Notes under the pieces: model-generated
What the model was told of the DNA's origin: nothing
What the model saw: the letters and a program-made list of their open reading frames with translations, nothing else
The model's database searches: none
Made by a program: the position numbers and the translations under genes
From: Athene noctua
Taxonomy: Eukaryota > Chordata > Aves > Strigiformes > Strigidae
NCBI RefSeq assembly: GCF_965140245.1
Contig: NC_134038.1
Span: forward strand, 38,970,848-39,034,847
Direction: 5' to 3'
DNA: 64,000 bases
Shown: piece after piece, positions 45,546 to 56,541 of the stretch
How positions within the stretch are numbered: position 1 is the stretch's first letter
Layout of the letters: every line of letters starts with the position of its first letter

Positions 45546-46850
45546 CAAACAAAGCCATTGTGTTTTCCTACTGGATGTGAAGGTTAACAACACTATTCAA
45601 GAGAGGATGCGGCTGCAGTGGGAGTTAGATGGCTTGGTGGATCCTGTGTCATGTGAACTGATGTATGGACACCAAACAAGGAGACATTGGTAGGAGGACA
45701 AAGCCCCTTGCAGTGGTGTGCCCACTAAGACCACACATAAAAGAACACACACATACTTGTACAGCTACTCAGAATCTGTATAAATTCCTCAGACTTTTGT
45801 CTGAGAACTTATTAAAGGTTAATCTACAACTTTTTTTTTTATCTCCTCCTCAAGCTCCTCTAATTGGATCAGACCAGCCTTAATCTTCTTTCCAATTGAC
45901 CCTAGAGATGAATAGAGACACTACAGGCTTCTAGAGACTAGTCTCTTCAAGAGACTGCAACACTAGAGACTCTTCTATTGTAAATATCCCTTCATTTATT
46001 ACCCAGATAGCTTTTTAATATCTAACAGGGACAAGCAAGTGGCGATCTTTGCACCAAGGAACACAAATTCCAGTGGTGTGACTGTGTACCCTTCATGTTA
46101 TGAAAAGGAGGTTGATCATATAGCTCTTCGGGTCAGACAGACATGTAACAGCCTATCCCTCCTTTTTTATCACTGGTATCTTCCTAGCACCAGAAGTTCC
46201 GAAAAATAGGGTTTTTAAGGCAGTTTTGTGAGTTGTGGTAAAACAGATGGGCTGAGATCTGGAGAGGTCAGACCAAACAGAGGTGTCACAAGAGAGCAAG
46301 GAGAGAGGGGGACAAGTAGATACCATTGAGTTGCTGAAGGTGGCAAAGTCAGTGGATCAGAATACCTCAAACAATGCCAAAGATGACAGGATGAGGTGGC
46401 ATATCTGTCAAATCCCAGCATTATTAAGTCCAGGAAAGATCGATTAGCTTAATATACAGGCAGTTGTAACTTGGAGAAATGGGGGTCACTGGGTGTAAGC
46501 AGTTCTTTCTAGACGCTCTTAATTTCACCAATAGGATCAACTCTTTTGCCACAGTTTCCTCTTAGAATACCCTGTGGGGATCAAGGGTGCTACCTATGGA
46601 GCATGAAAGTAAATACATGGGAAAGACCATCAAACGTTGCCGAAAATAGGGACTGAAAGATCAACCTATTGAGCTGTACAGCAGTGGTATATAAAGAAAA
46701 GTCAGAAAGTTAAAAAAGATGGTGCTTTAATGCATTTCTATTTTGTGCACCACAATCTGCTTGCGAATCTGCAACCACTAAAACACACAAACACCTTAAA
46801 ATAATACAGAATTGAAAGAAACTTGAACCGACCTTGGCACCTGGGAGACA

Positions 46851-46957
46851 AGGAGGTGTCTGAAATGGAGGATGGGATGACACCATACAATTATTACTCC
46901 TTTTGCTAATTTTGTGCCTGGATGAAATAAATTTTCAGAATACTAGAGTTTCATTAA
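46851..46957 (+). repeat. Diverged direct repeat, copy 1
   Basis: Begins AAGGAGGTG and contains ACTCCTTTTGCTAATTTTGT. It aligns with 48384-48490 almost without gaps, roughly four of five bases identical by eye. Family unknown. Confidence 0.75.
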
Positions 46958-48383
46958 CCATTTACTGATAAGCTGTCTGACTGCTTGCTTCTCTTTCAGC
47001 TGGGAGACAATTCAGTTTTCACTTCCTGGCTTGAAACACTGAAGAAGTGAGCTTACTATTTTTTATCAATATATCGCCAGGGGCCTGAAGACCCTTTTTC
47101 TCAATCCTTTCTCTTTTCAGCGTCCTGACAAATGCTGCTGTGCTGGCTGTGCATAGCCAGCCATCTCGGGACCAGAGCTCATGATCTCATACAGGCACAG
47201 GATTTTAAGAAACACTTGATACAGAAAGCAATTGTCAGTAGGTGGTGTGCCAGCATGAAGTTGAGTAAGGCACAACACACAAGTGAAGCCTTTTAGGTAA
47301 AGTACAGAGTAAAAGTGATCCTGCTTATGAGACTGTAGAAGCTCTTTGGTACCTCTTGCAAAAGCAGAAAGAGAATTAAACTCCTGATTGACAAGTAGCC
47401 CATGGAAGTATGTTTTGTGCACATGCACGTGTGGTTTCTAGTGTAGTAATCCAGACCCGATCGGCACATTAAAGGCTTTCATGCAGCACATGCAGATCTT
47501 ATAGGCATGCCTCTAATAGGTAGAGCGTTGGACCACTTGGTTGAAGAGTCCTGTGTATGTGTCATAATCACATAAGTTAAATTCAGCTTGCTGCTTGTAG
47601 AGCTGTCAGCCTGAATGCTCTTGAAATTAAGCTTTCACAGTTTGCCATCTGGGTCCTGTATGAAGGCAAAAATGTTTCCCATCTCTAGTACCACATATTA
47701 AGAGACAAAAATTGAAGTTTTCTATACACCTGCCAAACCCACATCTTGGTACCAATTATGGTTGAGAGTTTTCTTGGAAAAACATCCATATAACAAAATG
47801 AATCTTTCTGATTGAGTATTGGATGCATTTAGTTTAGAAGTTTCAAGTTATGCGTGACTGGAATTGCATGCTTGTCTTCCTAACTGTAGTTAAAAATCTT
47901 GATCTTTTTACTTAGTTCTTGTTCAGGCAAGAATCCTGCTCACCTAAGTGGCAGTCTAGTACCTTCAGTACTTAAGCCTCTAATATTAGGATTCATGATT
48001 CATTTGTCACTGAGCTTTAATTCAGGCTGGCTTGGCCCATAGGGGTGATTTTGAGCAACCTTAAGAAAAAATGTAAGGGACTTCTGTGAGTTTTGACAGG
48101 AATGGCTTGAACCTTGTAAAATAATAGCATTTTGCATTTTTTAAAGAGATGAGATGATTAGCATGAGTTCTGTTCAAACTGTAAATGTTCTCCTGCTTTT
48201 AATTTCCATTTCCATTTACAGTTTATGGTCTTTAGAAGGTCCCTTTCTCCTTCTGTATTTGTGCAGTAATGAACAGGCCTGTGCTTGGTTTGGTAGCGTG
48301 ACCATATCTAACTTCACGAGATTGCAGGGAGATGAAGTTTTTTCACAGCCATCCAACAATTCATACCTAACATATGCACATGA

Positions 48384-48490
48384 AGGAGGTGACTGCGATG
48401 GAACATGGGACAGCACCATGCGATTGCTACTCCTTTTGCTAACTTTGTGCCTAGATGAAAGAAATTCTCAGAGAATTAGGTTTCATTATC
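48384..48490 (+). repeat. Diverged direct repeat, copy 2
   Basis: Begins AAGGAGGTG and contains ACTCCTTTTGCTAACTTTGT. It is a partner of the copy 1.5 kb upstream, in the same orientation. It lies within a 139-codon open frame (48154-48573) that I do not consider coding. Confidence 0.75.
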
Positions 48491-48682
48491 ATGACTACAA
48501 AAGGTACCTAGACAGAAGGGTGAACATAATCACCGGAGAGCATTGGTGTAATACAGTTCTGTTTCTACATTAATAACACAGATTTAGCTCAGAGGGGTGA
48601 GGTGACGTATATGCTTTGCTTCACTGCAAACTATCTTTGTCCCCCCATGTAGACCTTACAGGCTGGAAATCCCATAGCCTTG

Positions 48683-48683
<1 letters not shown>

Positions 48684-48738
<55 letters not shown>
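48684..48738. repeat. (GATA)n microsatellite
   Basis: About 14 perfect GATA units; likely polymorphic. Confidence 0.98.
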
Positions 48739-50629
48739 GGGAACCAGCTAACAGGTGGTTAAAGACCCTTTGAATTCCTGATTTTGGTTGTCTTGTGGCT
48801 GTAGTGTTTTGTCTCATGTAGAAGTAACTTTTCTGGGTGCCAGTACACACCGCTGATGTCTCTCTCTAGCAGTAGTCCCATGTCCCCTGCATGGAATCAG
48901 GGTCCTTCTGCTTCAAGTAAGTGTCTAAAGATACTGAAAACATGGTGATTGCTGGTGTGTTACACATTTTACAGTTGTATATAGGAGATATTTTGATAAT
49001 TCTGCAAGAGACCTGTCAGGTTTTTTTTTTGTGGTTTTGTTTGTTTTATTAAAGCTTGATACTGTATACCTGAACCGTAGCCCTAATAATTGGTAATATC
49101 AGCAAATGTAGTTTCATGAGAAGAGCTACAGCTCTAGAGGTCTCCAACACATCAGTGATGGTTCTTACAAATTTATTTGCATCTGCTGGGAGCTGCATAA
49201 ATATTTAGTTGCATATTTGTGTTTTTGCTGGTGATGGCATATTAATAAGCACTTGTCCATTTATTAACAGAATCCTGTTTTAATTCAAAAGGAGAGGAAA
49301 AAAGCAACCAAGGCTTATGCGCTTAAACTGTAGCAGCAAAGCAATATATAATCCGAAAGAGGAATCAGCTTGTGAATGAGTCCTTAATTTTAAAAAGGCA
49401 ACATTGTTACATAATTATATTTTTAATTATTTGACTAATTATTGACTAATTGGCTATAACATGTGAAAGCAGTGCTAACAAATCATGGCTTTCAGAAGTG
49501 TTTACTTTCAGGATCACTATAACATGTATTTGCACAAATGGTAATGACAAACTGAAACATCTAGACTGCCTTAAAGCTGGGTATCATTGGTGAAAATAGG
49601 ATGTGATTTTCAGTTGATTTCTTTAATTCTTTCTTCTGCAGCACATTCTTAAAATCAAAGTGTAAAGAATGAGAGAAAAAACAATTTCGATTTGCAAATG
49701 AGTATGGTTTTTTCAGAAATTATTAAGATTTTTTTTTCCCACCCATTTCTGTATTTCTTCTAGGATCCCTGGTGTAGATAATATAAAGCACTGTAACACT
49801 ACATTCTGTCTCTTTTCTCCAGTGGAATATTTCACTGGGGTTATTATCACAACTATTTTGCTACGTTTAGTGAAATTAACATTGATTCCATTTGTTGAAA
49901 TCATATGGAGACTTCAACTGCACTCTGCCTTATTACCAAATGGGTACAGTTTGCCCTTCAATAATTCTCTAAACTCTCAAATGCCTTGGAAATAATATGC
50001 TGGAGTGTTACCGAACTGTGACTGAAGCGCCATTTGTGCGAAGTGTGACAGTGCACGAATGATATTCCACAATAAAAGTTCAAATGACATTAATCTTTCA
50101 TAGAGGTTCATTGACTGGGAAGATGCCTCAAATACAAAATAAAGACTGTGGCCCCACTTCAAATTATTTCTGAGTGGTTCCTCTGTAGCAGTCCTTTAGA
50201 AACACGTACATTAATTTCTCTGTTATATACTTAAATGTAACCGATGGGAAATTTAAAAATGTAATAAATTATACTATTTCTTCAACTGCATTAGTGAAAA
50301 CTTTACATCTGCATTTGCAGATCCTCTTGGCAGTGGTATCACTAAGTATGTAATCGGAGGCAGTGTAATCCACTTACTTTCATTCCATGTGGATGACGGT
50401 GCATAATTCATTCTGTGTTTTTGCTTCCTTCTGCCATCTTGAATTACAGCCATTCCTCAGTCAAAAAAGGGGCAGGTTCTGACCACAGTTATTTTCTCAC
50501 TGCCTTCATAAGATTGCAGTGCATGGAAAAGAAAATAGTGATATCTAAATGGAGATTTAAATTTAAATGGAGATTTTTGGTTTTGGAAATGGAAGGAGTG
50601 ACCTCTGGGGGACCATGAAATTTGTTGGT

Positions 50630-50800
50630 AGGAATATGGGACTGGGAGCTGGGTTATTCAACTTTCAAACCCTTCTCTTTTGCTCACTTTGTTTTTGGCC
50701 CTTGGGCATGTCCTCTCACATTCCCTGGTGAACTGGAGATAAGAAGGGCATTGCCCCCAGCGTCACACAGGCATTTGAGAATCAATTACTCAATATCTGC
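50630..50800 (+). mobile_element. Possible MIR/L3-type repeat remnant
   Basis: Ordered blocks 'GGACTGGGAGCTGGGTTATT', 'CCCTTGGGCATGTCCTCTCA', 'TGAACTGGAGATAAGAAGGG' and 'GAGAATCAATTACTCAATAT' follow the order of the MIR/L3-like amniote consensus (TTGGGCAAGTCACTT, ATCTGTAAAATGGAGATAAT, GAGGATTAATTACTGAATGT). Confidence 0.4.
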
Positions 50801-51349
50801 ACAATTCTTCTAGTAAAACTTCCTCAAAACTGTCTGTCAGTGTCCAATCTTGACTCGAAGATCTAAATTTTGGGGGAAAATGTAGACCAAAGTGATGTGG
50901 CTGAGATCAGCTGGTAAGATTGTGACACAGCTGTTTATCAAAGGTGCAGTTGTCCCAGCTCGTGATCCTGCAACATAAATATCAGCCCATTTTTTCCTCC
51001 TCTGTTTTCCATCATTTGTTTAGCTACACATCATGGCACATTCTGTACTCCCTTGCAAGCCAAGACCCCATCTAAACTTATCAGTGTCTTCAGAGGCCAG
51101 AATTCACCTTTTGTGGCTGTGATTTTTCTGGGAACAGGGAGAATAAATCCAGGTCCTGAGAAAAGCCCATGCTGTTTGGTGCAGCAGTCCCTTGCTCAGT
51201 TGCTCAGATTCTGAACAAGGAAACAGCCCCCAGGGACCAGTGGAATCCCATCCTCATCTTGGAGTAAAAATTGATTTACTTTTTCATTTATCAGCAAGGA
51301 AATTACTTTCTTTGGCTGTGATGAACCAACCTTCTGACATTACATCAGA

Positions 51350-51560
51350 GATTAATTGCTTAAGACCAGAAGGGACTGCTATGACCATCTAATCTGCCTT
51401 CTTGCATAACATAGACCTTTGGACATTCACTAAATAACTCACACTTGAAGGCCAGTATATCCCCAAGGAAAACAGCCATTCCTGATTTTATTGCCAGAGC
51501 CCACCGCAACTCTTAGCACATTTTCCCATGGAGCTATCTGTTAACTATTTTGTGGTCTTT
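51350..51560 (-). mobile_element. Ancient CR1/L3-type LINE 3' fragment
   Basis: The segment 'AAGACCAGAAGGGACTGCTA' plus 'TGACCATCTAATCTGCCTTC' and 'TTGCATAACATAGACC' matches the 'CCAGAAGGGACCATTATGATCATCTAGTCTGACCTCCTGCATAACACAGGCC' type end that is abundant in turtles and crocodilians and ancient in birds. Confidence 0.65.
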
Positions 51561-53858
51561 TCAATGTGCGCTGTGTTAATTGTTGTGGGGGTTTTGTTTG
51601 TTTTGTTTTGTTTTTTGTTTGGTTTGGTTTCTTTTCTCTGAATATTTTGATCAAGAGCAAATCAAAAAGCTTCCTCTACACCACTGGTTAGGAGACTCTT
51701 TCAAGATAATTTGGTTTCTGCTCGAGGAGGCTTCATATTTTCCTTCTGAATAGATGATGAACTCTGAGTGACAGAAATCACGTACCAGACTTTTTCCCTT
51801 CTTCTGGATGGTCCAGACAGGTTCCCTGTTTGTTCTCTGGTGCAGTGGGTCTTGCACATAAGCACGTAAGTGAGACCAGAAGGCACAGTTTCAACAAGAG
51901 ACAGGGAACATCCTCTCCTGGTGTGTAACCTGTGCAGTGGGATACTCCCAGGGAAATGGGAGCTGTTGGGTTGATTCCTCAGTGTGAAGTAAAGTTCAGA
52001 TTTTAAATCTCCTCTTCCTGGGTTTGGGAACCTGCCATCATGTTGTCATGCAAAGGCAGGTTATCACTGCCGCCACTACATCCGTCAGAAGAATACTTAG
52101 ACTGCAGAGTCCTCTCCGAGCAGGTGGTGGTGTGAAACTGCACCAAGCTCTGGTGCAGACCTGCTGGGAACCATCGTTTCCTACCAGCTGGAGGGAGGCA
52201 GCTCTGCGTTTGGCATTCAGGAAGCCTAGAGGAACAAGGGGAGAAAAAGACATTTGATGAGCTGAATCAGATTCCCACAGGCCAACCAGGGAGCCTTTGC
52301 TCTTATATAGGCAGCCTGAATCACCAGGCTGGGACCAGACATTTGGTTTTTAGGTGTTGCAACCCTTAATATTAAATGCCTGTAGTAGGTGGTCAGAATA
52401 TAGTCCATGTCTCCATGGTCTCCAATAGTGTTGCAGTGGTGCTGGAGTGATAATTATGGGGTGTCTGCTAGTGCAAGATACTTCTGGGGGCCAGATGAAG
52501 GAAATCATAGGGAGAAAAAGAAAAGCAAGAGAATGCAACAATTATGGATCCTTGCAGCCAGGTTTGCCTGTGCAGCTGCTCTTCATGCAGCTGAGTCACT
52601 GTTCCTGTCAGGGCTTTTGCTTACCTATGAGTCTCAGATATGGTATTTTACTGGTAAGGAACATCTCTGCCCACACTCTATAGTCAGCTGTATTTGCTGC
52701 GACAGAGATTAATAAGCTACTGGGTGATGAGTAAATATTTAACAATATTTTTCTTTGCTTTGCTTTACATGTAAAATAAATATATTTGCAGAATATTCAT
52801 TTTCCCTAGGTCTGGCAGCTTCCTAGAGTCTTTCACTTTTGACTTTTAGCAGATATGTTCATATGCTGTATCTAAAAGGATGGTGAGGCAATCTTTATGT
52901 TTTGCATATAGCAAACATTATGTTTCATCCCCCTTTGAGAAAATCCCTTTCTGAGGTTTAAACTAAATGTGTCTCATCTTCGTATTCAGTATGGCTCTAC
53001 TTATGCTGCAGCTTCCAAATTATTCTAACCCTTGTGTGCCTTTTTTTAGTAGGATTTTTCAAGGATTTTCAAGTTCCATTTTGTTCACAGTAAAATTTCT
53101 TGATGAGACAAAAGGGCTTCCTTTTAAGGTTTGAAATAATGATACTTTTATCTTAATCAGTGTTCCTTATGCTATAGTCCACAAAATATATTACACTGTT
53201 GAAATCTCTACGATACCTGACTATCTGTCTTCAGGAAGAAGCATACCAAACAAACTATTCTGAATGCGGCTTAAAAAAGACCTTGTAAGAGGTATTCGTT
53301 CCAATGTCTCTGGAAATTGTTCCCCAGGACTGTATTTGTCCTTGCCAATGGTAACTGGACTTTAACCTTCAGCTGTTGAATTTGTGCATTTCTTCTGAGA
53401 CTTCTTCAGCAAAATCCCGGTGGGTTGGTGGAAGTCTACTGATTCCCCATTGGCAGGCTGGTATTTGCTGAGATTGCAGGTACCAAGAGGTCAAAGAGTT
53501 ACTTACACTGCACCAAAAAAGCTTTATAAGAGGTTATAAAGAAATTTCATCATCATGGAGAAGTAGTGAAGGACATTGCAAATGAACTCCATTCTCGGAA
53601 TAACCTGAAAAGTCTGAAAAAAATAATGAATGATTAATCACTGATGGTCTGTCTTTGATGCCTACAAATATTTGAATTTTAATCTAACTTTGACAGCACG
53701 GGTCTGGAAGTGATAGAAACAGAACTCCTTTCTCTCACAGATTAAACTAAGAGAAGCTCAAATTTAAGAAATAATTACATTCCAGTTTTCTGTCATTATT
53801 CAGTTCATTTCATGATGAGGAAAAGACTGTATGGGAAGGGTTGCTGTACTGAGACCAC

Positions 53859-54410
53859 TGCTGTGGTTTATCTGCATCTGGAAATTCAGCACCACACGGT
53901 TGCTTGCTCACTCTCCCCCTTCAGTGGGATGGGAGATAGAGTTGGGAAAAAAAATGTAAAGCTCATGGGTGGAGATAAAGACAGTTTAATAGGACAGAAA
54001 AGAAGAGAAAATAATGATAATAATAGTAGAATATACAAAACAGGTGCTACACAGCACAATTGCTCATCACCCACTGACCAGTGCACAGCCAATCCTCAAG
54101 TCACAGTGTCCCCCATTTAACTCCCCCCAGTTTGTGTACTGGGCATGACGTCATATGGTATAGAATAGCCCACTGGCTCGCTTGGGTCAGCTGTCCTTGC
54201 TGTGTCCCCTCCCGGATTCTTGTGCACTACCAGCCTCTGCTGGCAGGGCAGTATGTGAAGCTGAAAAGTCCTTGAATTAGTATAAACACCGTTCAGCAAC
54301 CGCTAAAACATCACGGTGTTATCAACATCATTCTCATCCTAAATCCAAACCACAGCACTATACCAGCTACTAAGAAGAAAATTTACTTTCTTCCAGCTGA
54401 AACCAGGACA
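53859..54410 (-). mobile_element. Solo LTR of an avian endogenous retrovirus
   Basis: Read on the minus strand, the element begins TGTCCTGGTTTCAGCTGG (54410 downward) and ends near TAAACCACAGCA (53859). This is the TG...CA form of a common avian ERV LTR family, about 550 bp. Internal order fits an LTR: an intact CRE palindrome (54146-54153), then a degraded TATA-like GTACACAAAC (54139-54130), then an ATTAAA polyadenylation signal (53990-53985). No gag, pol or env sequence flanks it. No matching 5-bp target duplication is visible (ACCAC versus GTTTG), so the borders may be slightly off or mutated. The open frames here are chance. Exact family name not asserted. Confidence 0.88.
54146..54153. 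promoter_or_regulatory. CRE palindrome in LTR
   Basis: Perfect TGACGTCA about 7 bp upstream (in LTR orientation) of the degraded TATA-like site. Confidence 0.7.
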
Positions 54411-56524
54411 GTTTGCGTAAAAGATTTAATGATCCCAATGGTTCTGATGTGTTATACCTTTAGCAGGGAACTGCTGACAGTTTTGAGTGGTGGTGTTGGG
54501 GTTTCCCCCCAAAACTGTAATCAAATAAGAAGATCCTTGACAGCAGTCTGATTGGAAGATCTAATTAAGAAATCTTTGAATTAGCATATGTTCTTTTTTG
54601 CTGTTTAAATATAACAGACCTGGACCTCTATATATATCCTTGATTGGACCACAAGTTTAAAATTATGTCCATCGTCTGTTTGTTAACTACCTTACTTTTA
54701 TAAAAAGCAATTTGAAAGTGTAACATTGAACATTCACTTGATGATAATAAATAGGATACCAATAAATCATATTCCGTGCTTGAGCTATACTAGTAAAATG
54801 TCCACTGTGGAAGAGAGACTTCTTATTTTTCAGAAAGAAAATGGTAGTTTGGGGGCCTTGATGATTCATGCTAGAATACCATTTTTCACCCAATAACCAG
54901 TTATCCATAATCTTTCTTAACTCTATCATCAACAGATTAAAGCAGCCTATGTCCCTGGGGTTTAATAGTATGGTGTAACGAGTTAATGAGCTACTCAAAT
55001 ACACTACAACTTATTACAGGCAGAGTCATCCTGTTAAGTTCTGCCATTTTTATCGGTTACTTCTACCTCTTTGTTTTCTAAATCCTTCAATTATCTCATG
55101 TAATCTTCTCAAGGTCACGTCAGTAGGGAAGGTGTGGATATGTGGCCCTTTTTTCCTTTCCTCTTCCCTCTCCTCACACTGTACTCAGTAAATATGAGCA
55201 GTGTGTGGATATTCCTCAGCAAAGCTCATGGACTTAACACAGAAAACCTTTGAGCTGCTCAGATAGAAGACATGGCAATCCATCATGTACCTAAATATCT
55301 TGAAGGACTTTTCTGATCTGCATGTTGGTTAGCAGACAGCAATCCATTTTGCAAAACACAGAATTGCCTCCACATTACTCACAATGCTCCTGCTGCCTCT
55401 CCAAGCATCCCCTGTACCTGCATAGTGTCTAGTAAAACCAGATCCTGATAAAAATAATACAGTTCACTTTATAAAAATCATCTTCTTGGAAAATAAAATA
55501 TATTGAGATTAGCTTTTAAGTTTTTAATAAATATATTACCACAATAAATTTATTTCTCCTGTGATCTCCTGGATCAGATTTTCTCCCAGAACAAAATTGA
55601 TTCAAGAGTTTCAGTAAACAATCATTAGAAATACCATGAGGGACTTCAATTCCCACTCTGTTTTGGTTTAAGATTGTATGATTTGTATGAAAACATTACT
55701 GTGCCCAAGATGACTTGTACCAGTATTTCTGTACCACATCAAAAGTACAAAGGGAAGAAGAGGAATTTTACAAGCATGGATGTAGCCCCACTTAGATAAT
55801 TCAAGGGCTAGGACAATACTTAGTGAAGAGACAGGAAACCTTCAGTTAACTCTGCATGCTTTTTCAAAGTTTTGAGGTCAAATTCTACTGTGAGTTACAA
55901 ACATGTAGCCTTCATTGAGGACTGTATGTCAATAATCTGGGCACAGGAGAGGCTCAACCTCTGGTTAGAGAAAACAATTCCAGAGTGTTATATTCTGAGT
56001 TATACTCTATGCTTTTTTCTAAAACAGTTTAACTTCAGAAAATTCCAGACTAAGGAGAAGAGTGTAGTTAAAGGGAAACCAGGAGACCTTGCTCTCTTCA
56101 CTCTCTTCTTTCTTCTCAATTGCTAGTTTTTATACTTCACAACCCTTAAGAGTTACATTTATTAAAATGTGTTTGTTTCCAATTTTTATTTGTAAGTAAG
56201 TATCATACTGAATCCAGGGCTAAAAAAATAACCGTTGGAAATGTGACTGTATTTAAAATTCTTATAAGACAATCATAGTTTAATGTCAAAAAATGGGGTT
56301 TCCTATTCCTGATTATTTATCACAAACTTTATTTGATCAAATTGTACACTTTCAAATGGTCATTTATTACAAAGTGTATTTCATTTAATTGTACACTTTC
56401 AAATTTGAAAGGATGCTGTCCAGACATGTTTGGTCTTGTTTCTGTTGATCTAAGCTTTTTGTTAACGACCTATCTTTATGATGTAAGTGTTTTCCTTCTC
56501 TATTTTTGGCCTGTCTTCCCCCCG

Positions 56525-56541
56525 CCCCCCCCCCCCCCCCC
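56525..56541. repeat. Poly-C tract (C17)
   Basis: Seventeen C, preceded by CCCCCCG and followed by GCAAGGGG. Confidence 0.95.

Larger units (their letters stand above)
42256..53858. other. Intergenic interval, CpG island to LTR
   Basis: No recognisable gene. It holds the GGTT repeat, a diverged duplicated segment (46851-46957 and 48384-48490), a GATA microsatellite, MIR/L3-like remnants (45.45, 50.63 and 51.35 kb) and a CNE-like block (49.28-50.42 kb). ORFs are short and overlap repeats or are of ordinary composition. Confidence 0.65.

Noticed and set aside
48154..48573. 139-codon plus-strand ORF containing the second duplicate copy
   Set aside because: The first copy of the duplicated segment has stops in the matching frame, so the frame is not conserved between copies.
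53812..54120. 102-codon ORF over the LTR
   Set aside because: Lies across the LTR end and flank on the strand opposite to the element; not a retroviral protein.
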